Numbered from the stretch's first letter, positions 10,431-22,425 are shown. The stretch is 64,000 nucleotides of DNA from Photorhabdus luminescens subsp. luminescens (GCF_001083805.1 NZ_JXSK01000012.1:48336-112335); one strand, 5' to 3'. Translations and numbers: made by a program. Notes: generated by a model from the letters alone, not told the origin.

Positions 10431-10475
10431 AAACATAAGGTATTTATTATTTTCATTACAATTCAACTTGTTATA

Positions 10476-10493
10476 AGTCTCTTATTTGAGACA
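10476..10493. promoter_or_regulatory. GlrR activator binding site (distal)
   Basis: AGTCTCTTATTTGAGACA repeats the proximal site with one change in the outer base (17 of 18 identical). The two sites are 63 bp apart centre to centre, about six helical turns, so both would face the same side of the DNA. Confidence 0.8.
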
Positions 10494-10662
10494 GTTAATA
10501 TATCAATTGTCGTCAAAATACAAAAATAAAAAATTTACATATAAAACAAATAGTTATTTTAAAAAAACAATCCCCTAAATCTGAATCAACAGAACACAAC
10601 TTGAAGGTATATGGATAGAAAAGGAAATAAAAAGTCAGGGGGAACAAAAAAGGATAAAGCGC

Positions 10663-10690
10663 AAAAAACCCTGCATTGCAGGGTTCTTTT
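10663..10690 (-). terminator. Terminator of the argX-hisR-leuT-proM tRNA operon
   Basis: On the minus strand the stem ACCCTGCA/TGCAGGGT is followed by six T residues, seven bases after the 3' CCA of the proline tRNA. Confidence 0.9.
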
Positions 10691-10696
10691 AGAATT

Positions 10697-10773
10697 TGGT
10701 CGGCGAGAGAGGATTCGAACCTCCGACCCACTGGTCCCAAACCAGTTGCGCTACCAAGCTGCGCTACTCGCCG
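10697..10773 (-). tRNA. proM: tRNA-Pro (TGG)
   Basis: The 77-base minus-strand sequence starts CGGCGAGTAGCGCAG and ends in CGCCGACCA with an encoded CCA. The anticodon loop reads TTTGGGA with anticodon TGG. It is the last gene of the four-tRNA operon. Confidence 0.97.
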
Positions 10774-10804
10774 AAATTTTCCATTCTTTCTTTTCTCTTT
10801 TTTA

Positions 10805-10891
10805 TGGTGCGAAAGGGGGGACTTGAACCCCCACGTCCGTAAGGACACTAACACCTGAAGCTAGCGCGTCTACCAATTCCGCCACCCTCGC
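10805..10891 (-). tRNA. leuT: tRNA-Leu (CAG)
   Basis: An 87-base class II tRNA with a long variable arm (TGTCCTTACGGACG), GCGAGGG acceptor start and encoded CCA. The anticodon loop TTCAGGT gives CAG. It is the third gene of the operon. The acceptor stem keeps GCGAGGG opposite CTTTCGC with weak pairs, otherwise it is close to E. coli leuT. Confidence 0.96.
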
Positions 10892-10906
10892 GTGTCATAA
10901 AAAAGA

Positions 10907-10983
10907 TGGGGTGGCTAATGGGACTCGAACCCACGACAACTGGAATCACAATCCAGGGCTCTACCAACTGAGCTATAGCCACC
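10907..10983 (-). tRNA. hisR: tRNA-His (GTG)
   Basis: The sequence GGTGGCTATAGCTCAG with the extra G-1 opposite C73, anticodon GTG in the loop ATTGTGAT, and a CCA end, identifies the histidine tRNA. Second gene of the operon. Confidence 0.97.
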
Positions 10984-11057
10984 ATAACAACTATTTACTA
11001 CTAAACACTTAACTACCAACAGCGTAATACATCACCGCAGCTCTTGCACGCAAATAA

Positions 11058-11134
<77 letters not shown>

Positions 11135-11155
11135 TTAACGCCGTTGCGGATGGGG

Positions 11156-11184
11156 ATAGTACGGATTTAATGATCTACTGTCCA
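11156..11184 (-). promoter_or_regulatory. Promoter of the tRNA operon
   Basis: Minus strand: -35 TGGACA, exactly 17 bases, -10 TACTAT, followed by a GC-rich discriminator (CCCCATCCGC), the arrangement of stringently controlled stable-RNA promoters. Confidence 0.8.
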
Positions 11185-11291
11185 GTGCTTTTTTAAAGAA
11201 ATGATGCGTTTGATTACACCTTGTTCATTTCGTAGATAAAGCCAGCCCTCAATTTCCCTACTCATTACCACCCTGATAGTAAATCAGTCGA

Positions 11292-12668
11292 TCAAGCTTT
11301 GAGTTTCTTACCGTTCAAAAGCTTCACCAACCAATAAATCAACGACACTATCAACAAAAATCCCCCACCTACCAGCAATGAGAAACGGGTATCTGGGTTA
11401 ATTGCCATACCTATCAACACACAACATAAAAATGCCAATGTCAGATAATTTACATAGGGGAACAGGATAGATTTAAAACCATGTTGTTTCAGTGCTTGTT
11501 GGTGATACTGACGAAAACGCAATTGGCTTATCAGAATAACAAACCACGGCACCATTCCTGGCAATACACTGGCACTGTAAACATAAACAAAAACCGCCTG
11601 CGGATTTGGGATCAAGTAATTCAAGCTAGAGCCCACCGTCAGGCACAGGATTGTAATGGCAATACAGAGTACCGGTACCCCATTCTTTGACAATTTAGTC
11701 AGGGATGAAGGTAACTGATTGTTTTTCGCCAACGCATAAAGCATCCGCCCACCACTGTACATACCACTGTTACAGCCGGAAAGTGCAGCCGTCAATACAA
11801 CAAAATTAATCACGGCTGCCGCTGAGGTGATCCCCACTTTGGTAAATGTCATGACAAACGGGCTGCCCTGTGAACCCACTTCTGTCCACGGAAATAATGT
11901 AACTACAATAAAGATCGCACCCACGTAGAAAATCAGAATACGCCAGAGAATATTGTTAATCGCTTTTTTCAATGTCACCTGAGGGTTCTTCGCTTCCCCC
12001 GCAGTGATACCAACCAACTCCACCCCTTGATAAGATGCAACCACAATACAGAGCGCAAATAAGAACCCTTGCCAATCACCCGCAAAAAAACCGCCATGCG
12101 CAGTCAGGTTATCCAACCCAATAGGCTGCCATTGATTACCAATACCGAAAAATATCAATCCCAAGCCAATCAGGATCATGACGATAATTGTGGTCACCTT
12201 AATCATCGCAAACCAAAATTCCAGCTCACCATAAAGACGCACCGCCGCAAGGTTAGCCAAAGCGACCAATGCCACCGCAATCAATGCTGATACCCACTGA
12301 GGAAGTCCAGGGAACCAGAACTCAGCATAAACCCCGATAGCCGTTATTTCTGATATTCCTACCGCCACCCACATAAACCAATAGCCCCAAGCGGTGAGGC
12401 ATCCCCAGTATGGGCTGAGATATTTATGACCAAAAGAAGCGAAAGAACCCGTAACAGGTTCAAGAAACAACATTTCTCCCATCGATCGCATAATGAAGAA
12501 AACAAAAATTCCGGCAATGATGTAAGCCAGCAAGACGGAAGGACCAGCCCACTTCAATGTACTGGCCGAGCCCATAAACAGGCCGACACCAATTGTGCCG
12601 CCTAATGCGATCAGCTCTATATGACGGGCTTCTAACCCCCGTTGCAAGCTATGTTGTTGATCTGCCAT
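11292..12668 (-). CDS. yifK: Amino-acid permease ThrP/YifK (APC family)
   Basis: A 458-residue APC-superfamily permease with about twelve membrane segments. The N-terminal [26 protein letters not shown] motif region and the TM6-7 region with [15 protein letters not shown] are typical of the amino-acid transporter subfamily. E. coli YifK (ThrP) takes up threonine and serine. I chose the ATG of [11 protein letters not shown], which has AGGGA five bases upstream and fits the family length; the longer form adds 18 unlikely residues. It is separated from wecG by about 260 bp, as in E. coli. Confidence 0.92.
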   Translation of the reverse strand: MADQQHSLQRGLEARHIELIALGGTIGVGLFMGSASTLKWAGPSVLLAYIIAGIFVFFIMRSMGEMLFLEPVTGSFASFGHKYLSPYWGCLTAWGYWFMWVAVGISEITAIGVYAEFWFPGLPQWVSALIAVALVALANLAAVRLYGELEFWFAMIKVTTIIVMILIGLGLIFFGIGNQWQPIGLDNLTAHGGFFAGDWQGFLFALCIVVASYQGVELVGITAGEAKNPQVTLKKAINNILWRILIFYVGAIFIVVTLFPWTEVGSQGSPFVMTFTKVGITSAAAVINFVVLTAALSGCNSGMYSGGRMLYALAKNNQLPSSLTKLSKNGVPVLCIAITILCLTVGSSLNYLIPNPQAVFVYVYSASVLPGMVPWFVILISQLRFRQYHQQALKQHGFKSILFPYVNYLTLAFLCCVLIGMAINPDTRFSLLVGGGFLLIVSLIYWLVKLLNGKKLKA

Positions 12669-12889
12669 AAATTCCCTGTCCATTGTTATATTGTTGTAAT
12701 GTGTAATAGTAAAAACATACAAGACTGATGTTGATCAGCCATAAAAAGGTCAGGGATCAAAACATGTTTTTCCACTGAGTGGAATAAAAAATTATCCAAT
12801 AATTAACTACAAATAGTGAAAATCCGGCAGGATCAAACTGTTAGATAAATATTGTGGAATAAATTCATTATATCTACTGACGAAAGTGT

Positions 12890-12916
12890 CGCCTGTCGAA
12901 AATTCACACGACAGGC
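12890..12916. other. Hairpin downstream of wecG
   Basis: An inverted repeat CCTGTCG/CGACAGG lies just past the wecG stop. No T-run follows on the minus strand, so termination of the ECA operon here is possible but not proven. Confidence 0.4.
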
Positions 12917-12927
12917 AAGAAGCGGGT

Positions 12928-13665
12928 TTACAGACGGCCACTGTAATAATATCCAAGAAATTTCAGTAAATTGAACTGGCGACGAATACGGCTTGGTTGT
13001 GATAACAGGCGATAAAGCCATTCAAGCCCCAAATTCTGCCATGCTTTTGGCGCACGTTTTACATGGCCGGTAAATACGTCATAAGTACCGCCAACCCCCA
13101 TATACAACGCATCCGAATGAATTTTTCGACAATCACGCATAAAAACTTCCTGTTTAGGCGATCCCATTGCAACTGTCACAATCGCCGCACCGCTAGCATG
13201 AATCCGTTCAAAAACAGTATTACGTTCTTCTGGTGTGAAATAACCGTTCTGACTGCCAACAATATTGACGTTCCACTGAGCCCGCAGTTTACTTTCCGTC
13301 TGTTCCAATATCTCTGGTTTACCACCAACTAGAAAAACAGGTGTGCCTTCTTTGCCAGCACGCTCCATGATGGCTTCCCATAAATCAGCACCTGCTACAC
13401 GGGAAACTTCAGCAGCAGGGTATTTACGGCGAATAGCTCTTACAATGCTGATACCATCAGCATACAGATATTCTGCATCACTCAGCAGTGTACTTAAATC
13501 TTGGTTTTCCTCTGCCGTTAGAACTTTTTCCGCATTAATCGCAACCAGAGTACCTGTTTTTACCTGTCCACGTTGAAAAATATGGTCAAGAAAATGCGCC
13601 ATATCGCGGAAGCCCCAAATATTCAGACCACGAATACTGTATTTAGGAATATTATTTAGCTCCAT
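12928..13665 (-). CDS. wecG: UDP-ManNAcA transferase WecG (ECA lipid II synthase)
   Basis: WecG adds N-acetyl-D-mannosaminuronic acid to lipid I to make ECA lipid II at the inner membrane. The 245-residue protein belongs to the WecG/TagA/CpsF family: the N-terminal [14 protein letters not shown], the [10 protein letters not shown], and the glycine-rich [31 protein letters not shown] block are family hallmarks. It is the last gene of the ECA operon and overlaps the end of wzyE by ten bases, which suggests translational coupling. Confidence 0.96.
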   Translation of the reverse strand: MELNNIPKYSIRGLNIWGFRDMAHFLDHIFQRGQVKTGTLVAINAEKVLTAEENQDLSTLLSDAEYLYADGISIVRAIRRKYPAAEVSRVAGADLWEAIMERAGKEGTPVFLVGGKPEILEQTESKLRAQWNVNIVGSQNGYFTPEERNTVFERIHASGAAIVTVAMGSPKQEVFMRDCRKIHSDALYMGVGGTYDVFTGHVKRAPKAWQNLGLEWLYRLLSQPSRIRRQFNLLKFLGYYYSGRL

Positions 13666-15035
13666 TTTCTTTCCTTACATTGCAGCGGACGTTTTTGTGA
13701 TACAACCAGGTTGCTAGTCAGATACTTTTTAATCAGCCCTGTACTCTCAAATAGCCAGTACAACAACTTAGCCATTACCAGACATAAGCCAAAAATAATA
13801 CAGAAAAACACCACACGGGACACAAATGAATCCACGCCTTCGCGAGCTAACACAATCATGTTGAAGATCGCGCCAAAGCAAAACGCCTGCAAAATAGCGG
13901 CTTTATAACGATTAGTCTCCTGTTTCCCTAATTCATAAATCCAGTCAAACCACTTAATTATCAACCCAACTACAATCGCGCCAACCGGGATAAACAGCAC
14001 GCCCCCCATCACAACCAAAGAACCTATCAAAGTTGGGGAGATTGCCAGACCAGAGTGGTTATCCAGTACTTCCCAGGTAAAATAATTCGCAGAATTCAAC
14101 ACAGCATCAGGGCGTCCCGGCCAAAGCCAGCTTGGAATAAAGACATAGAAATCACGGATAATAGGCGCCAACCCCTGAAAATCAATTTTGTCGTAGTTAT
14201 TCAGCAGTAACGCAAGATTTTCCCACGGGGAGAAAGTATCCCTTGTAAGGTAGAGAAAAGTATAAAACGCTTCTGCACCACTGACATCCAAACTATAGCG
14301 TTTGAGCGCCAGCCAAAACATGCCGACAATCCCTATTGCGCCCGCCGTTACCAACATCCACAAGGTTATCCAGCCACGCACAATGCCAATAAACAGAAAC
14401 AACGCAAATGCAATGATAATATTAGCCCGTGTTCCACCAACAATGACATAAGTCAGTATCCCAAAAGCCACTGTGCTCATCAGAAAAAACAACCAGCGTA
14501 ACTGTGTCGGCTTCAAGAAATAAACCACCAACATGGCAGGAATAAAGAAATAAAAGAATCGCTTTAGAGCAACACCAGAAACCTGACTGGAAAAAATTTG
14601 ACTGTACGACTGTAACTTAAATAGTAGAAAACCGTTTTGCATAAAGAACAGCCCTACTGTCACCACCGCAACTGATGCCAGTAGTAACCATGTCAAGTTA
14701 GTTTCTACCCGGTTCATGGTAAATACCGGAACTTTAGGCTGCATAGACGACTTTCTTAGCCGCGTTTTATAACTAACGTAATAAATACTATAAAAACAGG
14801 TCGAAGCCAGTAGAGCGTGTAGTAAGGCGTCTACAGGCACCACTTCAACATCAAATTGGAAAACCAACAAACACGTCAGTGGAAAGCCAAAATAGAATGT
14901 CAGCAAATAAAGCAATGAGAAGAATATATTAAAATTAAAACGTACACGCCGAAATTCCTGATAGGTCAACGTCAGGATGAAAACCAGCGATATCAAGTAA
15001 ACAGCAAATAATCCGCCAAACTGCGTTAAAGTCAT
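13656..15035 (-). CDS. wzyE: ECA polymerase WzyE
   Basis: A 459-residue polytopic membrane protein with about eleven hydrophobic segments and a large periplasmic loop containing [27 protein letters not shown], the conserved WzyE region. WzyE polymerises ECA trisaccharide repeats on undecaprenyl pyrophosphate at the periplasmic face. It is slightly longer than E. coli WzyE (450). It overlaps wecG at its 3' end and wecF by four bases at its start. Confidence 0.94.
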   Translation of the reverse strand: MTLTQFGGLFAVYLISLVFILTLTYQEFRRVRFNFNIFFSLLYLLTFYFGFPLTCLLVFQFDVEVVPVDALLHALLASTCFYSIYYVSYKTRLRKSSMQPKVPVFTMNRVETNLTWLLLASVAVVTVGLFFMQNGFLLFKLQSYSQIFSSQVSGVALKRFFYFFIPAMLVVYFLKPTQLRWLFFLMSTVAFGILTYVIVGGTRANIIIAFALFLFIGIVRGWITLWMLVTAGAIGIVGMFWLALKRYSLDVSGAEAFYTFLYLTRDTFSPWENLALLLNNYDKIDFQGLAPIIRDFYVFIPSWLWPGRPDAVLNSANYFTWEVLDNHSGLAISPTLIGSLVVMGGVLFIPVGAIVVGLIIKWFDWIYELGKQETNRYKAAILQAFCFGAIFNMIVLAREGVDSFVSRVVFFCIIFGLCLVMAKLLYWLFESTGLIKKYLTSNLVVSQKRPLQCKERKWS

Positions 15036-16117
15036 TGCTGCTCTCCCGCCGCTTTAGCCAGCGCCTGACGCCAGCCATCAATAAAGTTCGGGCTAAAGAA
15101 AGCTATCGCATTTCTGTCTAGAGAGAGCATCTGCCGTTGTGCTTCCATAATCAGTTGGTTATCTAAAGGATCACCAGAGAAAAATACCGGCACTTGCTGT
15201 TCTGTCAAATCCTGCCAAAAAAGATTCTGACGACTAAGTACAAATGGCACCCCAAATTGTATCAACAGACAAATTGTTCCAATCCCCTGCTGGCGATTAA
15301 ACATAAAATACCCTAAATCACAACGGCGCAGTAATGCCAGATAATCATCAAACGCCATATTTTGCTTAATAATGTTCAAATTTTCTGGCCGGAACAGCGA
15401 TAAAGCAGCCTGTTCGACCTGATTAATATAAACCTGATTATTTTCAGGATAACCCATTGGAATAATGATTCGCACCTTATCGCTAAACTGCTTATGAATC
15501 GTTTTCAATGCCGTAATATGGCGGTTCGATCGATCACCAGAATTCCCCAACAAAATTGTCATTTTGTCATCTTTAACAGGTATTCTTTCTGCAATTGTCA
15601 AAGCAGGTTCCATTCTAGTTGGAAAATAGAGCAATGATGTTGGTACGTTTGGATGATGTTGAGAATAAAAATAGAGATCTCCACGAACTGCAAACACATG
15701 CCCTACCCGACGCTGCGCCAGACGACGCAAGAAATAGAATAGACGGAATTTTAACTGATTGGAGTCTTCATACAGATCAGCTCCCCAGGCATGCCACCAA
15801 AACTGATTACGTTTGATTTTTCCTGACAACAGCGCCAACCACAAACTCACATTAAATTGGCCGTGAAAAAAAAATCGACAATCTCTATCTGAACGCGCTT
15901 GAGCAATAACAGCCTGCGCCAGAGATTTTTTACTGTCGAAAAATGCCATATCCAATGCCGGGCAATCATCCAATAAAGCGCGATTTCTGGTCACCACCAT
16001 AAACTTCGGTTTGGCTAAAAACCCCACTTTTTGTGCTAAGACGTCATTAAAAAAGCGCAATATTGTTCGATTATGATGTGGGATATCAGATCCCAAAACG
16101 TGAATGAGGGTTGTCAT
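15032..16117 (-). CDS. wecF: Fuc4NAc transferase WecF
   Basis: WecF transfers TDP-4-acetamido-4,6-dideoxygalactose to lipid II, finishing the ECA repeat unit. The 361-residue protein starts [16 protein letters not shown], the family start, and contains [13 protein letters not shown] and [16 protein letters not shown], conserved in the GT56 family. It lies between wzxE and wzyE, overlapping both by four bases. Confidence 0.95.
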   Translation of the reverse strand: MTTLIHVLGSDIPHHNRTILRFFNDVLAQKVGFLAKPKFMVVTRNRALLDDCPALDMAFFDSKKSLAQAVIAQARSDRDCRFFFHGQFNVSLWLALLSGKIKRNQFWWHAWGADLYEDSNQLKFRLFYFLRRLAQRRVGHVFAVRGDLYFYSQHHPNVPTSLLYFPTRMEPALTIAERIPVKDDKMTILLGNSGDRSNRHITALKTIHKQFSDKVRIIIPMGYPENNQVYINQVEQAALSLFRPENLNIIKQNMAFDDYLALLRRCDLGYFMFNRQQGIGTICLLIQFGVPFVLSRQNLFWQDLTEQQVPVFFSGDPLDNQLIMEAQRQMLSLDRNAIAFFSPNFIDGWRQALAKAAGEQQ

Positions 16118-17364
16118 GCTCGCCTACGATAAATAAGAAATGCACCACAACAAAGGGTGAAATAAATAATGTAAGTTGCCATATAGGATTGCGCTGCACC
16201 TAACGCCCCATTTACAGGAATAAGCCAGTGGGCAAAACCAGTAAGCAATAAAAACTGACTCACTTCTGTCAACACATAAAAACGCAACGCAGCCTTGGCA
16301 ATCACCAGATAACCAAAAACATAAGCGCCCACTTTTAGAACATCCCCCACCAACTGCCAAGCAAATAAATCACGCATAGCAGTAAATTTGTCAGAAAACA
16401 GTAACCAAATGGCAAAATCACGCAGCAGCCATACAATAAAACTTGCAACAGCCACAGCAGGCAAAACAAATTTCAGCGCTTTAATTATCTCATTTGATAT
16501 TTCGCTCTTACCCTGCAACCGTGAAAGCGTTGGCAACAGATAAACAGTAAAAGATGCCGTGATAAATTGCAGGTAAGCATCGGAAATACTGCTTACACCT
16601 TGCCAAATACCCACATCATGCCAACTATAATGCGCTGCCAGCAGATTTCGCATCATAATGTAGGCAACCGGTAAGGTAATAGAAGTCAGCAGCGCCATAA
16701 GGGTAAATTTGCCAAGCTGACTAGCCAGTACCTTATCCCACATGGGCTTAAAACTTGAAATCGATACCGCTTTGAGACGACAAACCATCAATCCCGCGGG
16801 AAATATGATTAACGCTGGCACTAAAGCCAAACCCGCCAAAGCACCTTCATACCCACCAAGGATAAAGCAGAGATAATAGGCCATCACGCCAATCACGCTA
16901 CCAAAAATAATCGCCAGCGCATTCCTCTGCGCATCTCGGTATCCTTTCAAAATAGCTAAAAAATAGTTGGCAAAAGCAATCCCCATTTGAATAAAGGCGA
17001 GTGCCTGCACAACTGGCTCATAATCTTGATGACCAAATAACCCAATACTGATAGACCCGCTAAACAGCAAAAAAATTACTGCCAACAGCGTGGAAAACCC
17101 CAGGATAATGGCAGAAGATGTTCCCAGTACCGCACGCAATCTTTCCGGCTGCTGCTGGTACTCAGCAATATATTTAGTCACACCATTAAAAATACCGGCG
17201 CCAGCCAACACCCCAAGTACAGTGATAAGCTGACGGAAATTACCCGCCTGCCCAACCCCACTGGGACCAAAAGCAACTGCTAGTAATTTAACGATTAAAA
17301 GCCCCACACCGATTTTTATCAGTGTGGAGCCCGCAGTCCATATTGATGCTTTAGCCAACGACAT
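16114..17364 (-). CDS. wzxE: ECA lipid III flippase WzxE
   Basis: A 416-residue polytopic membrane protein with about twelve hydrophobic helices and the start [19 protein letters not shown]. It belongs to the MOP (Wzx) exporter superfamily and flips the undecaprenyl-linked ECA trisaccharide to the periplasm. Position after wecE and before wecF matches E. coli, with an ATGA overlap to wecF. Confidence 0.95.
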   Translation of the reverse strand: MSLAKASIWTAGSTLIKIGVGLLIVKLLAVAFGPSGVGQAGNFRQLITVLGVLAGAGIFNGVTKYIAEYQQQPERLRAVLGTSSAIILGFSTLLAVIFLLFSGSISIGLFGHQDYEPVVQALAFIQMGIAFANYFLAILKGYRDAQRNALAIIFGSVIGVMAYYLCFILGGYEGALAGLALVPALIIFPAGLMVCRLKAVSISSFKPMWDKVLASQLGKFTLMALLTSITLPVAYIMMRNLLAAHYSWHDVGIWQGVSSISDAYLQFITASFTVYLLPTLSRLQGKSEISNEIIKALKFVLPAVAVASFIVWLLRDFAIWLLFSDKFTAMRDLFAWQLVGDVLKVGAYVFGYLVIAKAALRFYVLTEVSQFLLLTGFAHWLIPVNGALGAAQSYMATYIIYFTLCCGAFLIYRRRA

Positions 17365-17365
17365 A

Positions 17366-18496
17366 TCAGGCGAAGTATTCTCGAATATGTTTAATGACGA
17401 TCTGCTGTTCAGCGTCTGTTATGTTGTAAAACATCGGCAAACGCACTAGACGATCACTTTCACAGGTAGTAAAACGGTCTTCTCCGTGAAAACGGCCAAA
17501 TTTTTCACCACCGGGGCTGGTGTGCAGAGAAACATAATGGAATACCGCCAATACACCCGCGTCCTTCATATAGCTATTGAATGCTGAGCGTTCTTCAACA
17601 TCTTTCAGCTTGATATAGAACATATGAGCATTATGCTCCAGCCCTTCCGGTATAACAGGCAATGTCAGGAGACCAGCATCAGCCAGCGGTTTTAATGCTT
17701 GATAATAGGTATTCCACAAGGCAAGACGACGCTCATTGATTTTTTCAGCTTCTTCCAATTGCGCCCACAAATAAGCAGCCTGAAGCTCCGACATCAGATA
17801 ACTCGAACCGATATCGCGCCAAGTATATTTATCAACCTGACCACGGAAAAACTGGCTACGATTAGTCCCTTTTTCGCGAACAATTTCCGCACGGGAAATC
17901 AGTGATTGATCATTGATAAGCGCTGCGCCACCTTCACCACCAGAGGAGTAGTTTTTGGTTTCGTGGAAACTGTAGCAACCAATGTGTCCGATAGTTCCCA
18001 GTGTACGCCCTTTATAAGTAGACATTACCCCCTGTGCAGCATCTTCCACGACAAACAGGTTATATTTCTCGGCCAGTGCCATAATGGTATCCATTTCACA
18101 GGCCACGCCAGCGTAATGCACTGGAACAATCACGCGTGTTTTCGCTGTAATTGCTGCTTCAATTTTGGTTTCATCAATATTCATGGTATCCGGGCGAATA
18201 TCCACGAATACAATGGTTGCCCCACGCAATACAAACGCGTTAGAACTGGAAACGAAAGTGAAGCTCGGCATAATAACTTCATCACCGGGTTGAATATTCA
18301 GCAAAATAGCTGCCATTTCCAGTGAAGCTGTACAGGATGGCGTCAATAGAACTTTCGGGCAATTGAAATGTTGTTCCATCCACTCTTCACAACGTTTGGT
18401 GAAACCACCATCCCCGCAAAGCTTACCGCTCTCCATTGCTTGCTTCATGTAATCTAATTCAGTGCCAACGACTGGTGGTCTGTTAAATGGAATCAT
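17366..18496 (-). CDS. wecE: dTDP-4-keto-6-deoxy-glucose transaminase WecE (RffA)
   Basis: A PLP-dependent sugar aminotransferase that makes dTDP-4-amino-4,6-dideoxygalactose for ECA. The 376-residue length equals the E. coli enzyme with the start MIPFNRPPVVGTELDYM; 32 extra in-frame codons upstream lie inside wecD and are ignored. The PLP lysine is in CYSFHETKNYSSGGEGG (about residue 181), with the DAAQG motif upstream. Its stop is two bases from the start of wzxE. Confidence 0.96.
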   Translation of the reverse strand: MIPFNRPPVVGTELDYMKQAMESGKLCGDGGFTKRCEEWMEQHFNCPKVLLTPSCTASLEMAAILLNIQPGDEVIMPSFTFVSSSNAFVLRGATIVFVDIRPDTMNIDETKIEAAITAKTRVIVPVHYAGVACEMDTIMALAEKYNLFVVEDAAQGVMSTYKGRTLGTIGHIGCYSFHETKNYSSGGEGGAALINDQSLISRAEIVREKGTNRSQFFRGQVDKYTWRDIGSSYLMSELQAAYLWAQLEEAEKINERRLALWNTYYQALKPLADAGLLTLPVIPEGLEHNAHMFYIKLKDVEERSAFNSYMKDAGVLAVFHYVSLHTSPGGEKFGRFHGEDRFTTCESDRLVRLPMFYNITDAEQQIVIKHIREYFA

Positions 18497-18497
18497 T

Positions 18498-19211
18498 TCA
18501 TCCCCTATATAACCAATAAGCAGTGCTTTCAACAAACGCACCACTGCGTGTATAAAGGCGCAAAGCAGCAATGTTGCTGGTTTGTGTCGCAATTCTTAAC
18601 TGATGTATTTGATGGTGCTGACACCACTGCTGCGCCGCCAATATTAATTTTGAACCAATCCCACGGCCAATATTTCCTGGGAATACGGCTAACAAACCTA
18701 TACGAGCCTCTCCTGCTCCTATATCCCGTAAGGTAACAAATCCTGCGGGTTGCCTATTATCTCCATTTACCAGTAAACACTGATGATCAAATGTCCCCAG
18801 TACCGCTTTTTCAACCCAAGTAGCGTAGAAACGACCACTATCCTGCGGTTGATACCACGGGGTTCGGAAACGACTCAAAGGAAATACGTTGGAAGCTACC
18901 TCCTTCAACATCGGGATATCTCGCCGCTCAGCCGACAGTAGCTTACTCTCCGAGTTGTCATCATTAGCATTTTTTATGCCAATCATTAAGGAAAGGTCTA
19001 CTTCTCCTTCCACTAGCGAAAAGCCCAATGCGGATAATCCATCAATAAGGTCCAATCGCTGCGTAGGTACTTTAGCTTGCACTAAAGCATGCTGATCTAA
19101 CTGAGATGAGGTTAGCAAACTGGCATCAGGTGTGAAATTAAGGCGAGCGGTGGACAGCCCAAAATAGTGGCTATCCCACTCTAATGGTTCAATATTGGCG
19201 CGCACGGACAT
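18498..19211 (-). CDS. wecD: dTDP-fucosamine acetyltransferase WecD (RffC)
   Basis: A 237-residue GNAT-family acetyltransferase. The start [19 protein letters not shown] and the [13 protein letters not shown] motif match enteric WecD; the acetyl-CoA binding region is in the C-terminal half ([18 protein letters not shown], the R/Q-x-x-G-x-G/A signature). It N-acetylates dTDP-fucosamine to the ECA donor dTDP-Fuc4NAc. The start chosen overlaps the end of rffH by 23 bases; a later start is possible. Confidence 0.94.
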   Translation of the reverse strand: MSVRANIEPLEWDSHYFGLSTARLNFTPDASLLTSSQLDQHALVQAKVPTQRLDLIDGLSALGFSLVEGEVDLSLMIGIKNANDDNSESKLLSAERRDIPMLKEVASNVFPLSRFRTPWYQPQDSGRFYATWVEKAVLGTFDHQCLLVNGDNRQPAGFVTLRDIGAGEARIGLLAVFPGNIGRGIGSKLILAAQQWCQHHQIHQLRIATQTSNIAALRLYTRSGAFVESTAYWLYRG

Positions 19212-20070
19212 GGAGCAGATCCAGCAGATATTGACCATAGCCAGTTTTTGACAAGGATTTTACTGTTTCTCTTAACTGTACATCATCCAGCCAACCATTA
19301 CGCCAGGCGATCTCTTCAAGACAGGCAATCTTGAAGCCTTGACGTTTCTCAACGGTCTGCACAAAAGTGCTGGCCTCAATTAAACTGTCATGAGTGCCAG
19401 TATCCAACCAGGCAAAACCACGCCCTAACAACTCAATATTTAGTTCGCCACGTTCTAAATACATCTGGTTAATACTAGTAATTTCCAGTTCACCCCTGGC
19501 AGAAGGCTTGACCTGCTTGGCAAAATCTACTACTTGATTATCGTAGAAATAGAGACCTGTTACCGCCCAGTTAGATTTTGGCTTTTCTGGTTTTTCCTCA
19601 ATGGAAAGAACACGGAATGCGTCATCGAACTCCACCACCCCAAATCGTTCAGGATCCATCACTTGATAACCAAAAACAGTCGCCCCTTTTCCGCGGGAAA
19701 CCACATTCCTCAGTTTCGGGCTGAACCCTTGTCCAAAGTAAATATTGTCTCCCAATACCAAACAGCAAGGCCCGCCGTTGATGAACTCCTCACCAATCAA
19801 AAATGCCTGAGCTAAACCATCCGGTGATGGCTGTTCTTTATAACTTAAGTGAATACCAAATCGACTACCGTCCCCCAACAACCGACGAAAAGAAGGTAAA
19901 TCTTCTGGTGTAGAGATAATCAGAATATCACGTATCCCTGCTAGCATCAGTACTGACAAAGGATAGTAAATCATTGGTTTATCATAAATTGGCAGTAATT
20001 GCTTGGAAACACCCTGTGTTATCGGATGCAACCGGGTTCCTGATCCACCTGCCAGAATGATCCCTTTCAT
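19189..20070 (-). CDS. rffH: Glucose-1-phosphate thymidylyltransferase RffH
   Basis: RffH makes dTDP-glucose from glucose-1-phosphate and dTTP. The 293-residue product beginning [18 protein letters not shown] has the nucleotidyltransferase signature GGxGTRL and the conserved [13 protein letters not shown] and [15 protein letters not shown] motifs. The length equals E. coli RffH. The seven codons upstream in frame are not needed. Confidence 0.96.
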   Translation of the reverse strand: MKGIILAGGSGTRLHPITQGVSKQLLPIYDKPMIYYPLSVLMLAGIRDILIISTPEDLPSFRRLLGDGSRFGIHLSYKEQPSPDGLAQAFLIGEEFINGGPCCLVLGDNIYFGQGFSPKLRNVVSRGKGATVFGYQVMDPERFGVVEFDDAFRVLSIEEKPEKPKSNWAVTGLYFYDNQVVDFAKQVKPSARGELEITSINQMYLERGELNIELLGRGFAWLDTGTHDSLIEASTFVQTVEKRQGFKIACLEEIAWRNGWLDDVQLRETVKSLSKTGYGQYLLDLLHVRARQY

Positions 20071-20091
20071 CTTTACTGCCCCCATCGTCAT

Positions 20092-21162
20092 TCAGTTTTT
20101 ACCTAATCCAAGGCGCTCACCGGCATAAGAGCCGTCTTGAACTTTACGCCACCAGTTTTCATTTTCCAAATACCATTGAACTGTTTTACGAATACCTGAT
20201 TCAAATGTCTCTTGCGGTTTCCAGCCTAGTTCACGCTCAACTTTCGCCGCATCAATGGCATAGCGCATATCATGGCCCGGGCGATCCGCAACATAAGTAA
20301 TCAAGTCTCGATAATAAGCAATTCCCACTGGTTTCTCAGGACAAAATTCTTCCAGCAATTCACAAATCGCACAAACCACATCAATATTTTTGCGTTCATT
20401 ATGACCGCCAATATTGTAGGTTTTGCCCGGTTCAGCTTTTGTCACAACCAAATAGAGTGCTCTGGCATGGTCTTCCACATACAACCAATCGCGAATTTGT
20501 TTCCCTTCACCATATACCGGTAAAGATTTTCCTGCTAATGCATTTAAGATCATCAGTGGGATCAGTTTTTCCGGGAAATGGTAAGGACCATAGTTATTTG
20601 AACAATTGGTGATAATGACCGGTAAACCATAAGTCCGGTGCCATGCTCTTACCAAATGATCGCTGGATGCTTTGGACGCCGAATACGGGCTACTTGGCGC
20701 ATAAGGTGTTGTTTCGGTAAAGAAGCCCTCTTCATCATGTAAATCACCATACACTTCATCTGTTGAAATATGGTGAAAACGGAAAACAGACTGTTTCTCT
20801 TCACTGAGTTTCTGCCAGAAAGTACGCGCAGCTTCCAACAAAGTATAAGTCCCCACAATGTTGGTTTCGATAAATGCAGCAGGACCATCAATAGAGCGAT
20901 CCACATGACTTTCTGCCGCCAAATGCATCACACAATTCGGCTGATATTGTTCAAAAACTCGATCCAGTGCTCCACGTTGACAGATATCAACCTGTTCAAA
21001 CGCATAACGAGGGCTATCCGCAACCGGGGTAAGAGACGCCAGATTACCGGCATAAGTCAGGCTATCAACCACAACTACGCTGTCTTCTGTATTATCAATG
21101 ATATGCCGCACAACCGCGGAACCAATAAAACCTGCACCACCTGTGATTAGAATACGTCTCAA
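20092..21162 (-). CDS. rffG: dTDP-glucose 4,6-dehydratase RffG
   Basis: An extended SDR enzyme that converts dTDP-glucose to the 4-keto-6-deoxy sugar. The start is best placed at TTG (protein [17 protein letters not shown]): it has AAGGAG seven bases upstream and overlaps the wecC stop as TTGA, whereas the longer GTG-started reading frame (MDCGYKRS...) lies inside wecC and lacks family similarity. The GGAGFIG nucleotide motif and active-site YSASK (about residue 167) are present. Length 356, E. coli 355. Confidence 0.95.
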   Translation of the reverse strand: MRRILITGGAGFIGSAVVRHIIDNTEDSVVVVDSLTYAGNLASLTPVADSPRYAFEQVDICQRGALDRVFEQYQPNCVMHLAAESHVDRSIDGPAAFIETNIVGTYTLLEAARTFWQKLSEEKQSVFRFHHISTDEVYGDLHDEEGFFTETTPYAPSSPYSASKASSDHLVRAWHRTYGLPVIITNCSNNYGPYHFPEKLIPLMILNALAGKSLPVYGEGKQIRDWLYVEDHARALYLVVTKAEPGKTYNIGGHNERKNIDVVCAICELLEEFCPEKPVGIAYYRDLITYVADRPGHDMRYAIDAAKVERELGWKPQETFESGIRKTVQWYLENENWWRKVQDGSYAGERLGLGKN

Positions 21163-22421
21163 CGCCAGACTCCTTTTGTATCCACAATCCACTTCTGTTT
21201 AATTTCATGACTGTTTACAGCTTTAAACTGATGATGATCCACCAGCATCAACAGGATATCTGCTTCTTCCAGCGCCTTTTCCAGATTAACTAATCGAGTT
21301 ATTTCCTTCAAGGAAGCAGGTAATTCATGAACATGAGGTTCTACAGCCAGCGTTTCACCTGCATGCCATTGCGCAATCATATCGGTGATATGTACCGCTG
21401 GGCTCTCACGCAAATCGTCAATATTTGGTTTAAATGCCAGACCAAAACAGGCAATTTTCACTTCGCTTGCACGTTTTCCACTTTCAGCCAAACAATCCGC
21501 AACAGCCGCTTTTACTTTATCCACAACCCACAATGGTTTGTCATCATTAACCCTACGTGCTGTATGAATAAGACGTGATTGTTTCGGGTTTTGAGAAACA
21601 ATGAACCACGGATCAACAGCAATACAGTGACCACCCACACCAGGACCCGGCTGGAGAATATTTACGCGTGGATGACGATTTGCCAAACTGATCAGTTCCC
21701 ACACATTGATACCTTGATCAGCACAAATCAAGGAAAGTTCGTTGGCAAATGCAATGTTTACATCTCGGAAACTGTTTTCTGTCAGCTTACACATTTCTGC
21801 TGTCCTTGAATTAGTAACAACACATTCACCTTCAAGGAAAATTTTATACAGCTCGCTCGCTCTGGCCGAAGATTTTGACGTCATACCGCCAACAACGCGG
21901 TCATTCTTAATTAATTCAACCATAACTTGTCCTGGCAACACACGTTCAGGACAGTAAGCGATATCAATATCAGACTCTTCTCCAACCTGCTGTGGGAAAG
22001 TTAAATCAGGGCGAGCTGCTGCTAGCCATTCCGCCATCTGCTCTGTCGCACCTACTGGTGAGGTAGATTCCAGAATAACCAGATCACCTTTTTTCAGCAC
22101 CGGCGCCACAGATTCGGCTGCGGAACGGACGTATGCCATATCCGGCTCATGATCGCCTTTAAAAGGCGTCGGAACAGCTATCAAAAAAGCATCTGCTGGT
22201 AACGGAGCAATCACTGCTTTCAGGTAACCGCCTTCTACGGCAACTTTCACCACTTTGTCTAGATCTGGTTCTACAATATGAATTGCACCACGGTTGATGG
22301 TTTCTACTGCACACGGATTAACATCCACACCAATGACTTTCTTATTACGGGATGCAAACGCTGCCGCCGTTGGCAAACCAATATAACCAAGACCAATAAC
22401 AGAAATAGTTTCAAAGCTCAT
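21159..22421 (-). CDS. wecC: UDP-ManNAc dehydrogenase WecC
   Basis: WecC oxidises UDP-ManNAc to UDP-ManNAcA with NAD. The 420-residue length matches E. coli. The Rossmann motif [14 protein letters not shown] is at residues 10-23, the catalytic cysteine in [16 protein letters not shown] (about residue 264), and the C-terminal UDP-binding domain has [18 protein letters not shown]. It is the fourth gene of the ECA operon. Confidence 0.97.
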   Translation of the reverse strand: MSFETISVIGLGYIGLPTAAAFASRNKKVIGVDVNPCAVETINRGAIHIVEPDLDKVVKVAVEGGYLKAVIAPLPADAFLIAVPTPFKGDHEPDMAYVRSAAESVAPVLKKGDLVILESTSPVGATEQMAEWLAAARPDLTFPQQVGEESDIDIAYCPERVLPGQVMVELIKNDRVVGGMTSKSSARASELYKIFLEGECVVTNSRTAEMCKLTENSFRDVNIAFANELSLICADQGINVWELISLANRHPRVNILQPGPGVGGHCIAVDPWFIVSQNPKQSRLIHTARRVNDDKPLWVVDKVKAAVADCLAESGKRASEVKIACFGLAFKPNIDDLRESPAVHITDMIAQWHAGETLAVEPHVHELPASLKEITRLVNLEKALEEADILLMLVDHHQFKAVNSHEIKQKWIVDTKGVWR

Positions 22422-22425
22422 AGTG

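Noticed and set aside
10513..10854. Frame of 113 codons on the minus strand over the tRNA genes
   Set aside because: It overlaps the tRNA-Pro and tRNA-Leu genes and a terminator, so it is chance.
20092..21192. Longer RffG starting at GTG 21192
   Set aside because: The first ten codons lie inside wecC and lack family similarity; the TTG at 21162 has AAGGAG upstream.
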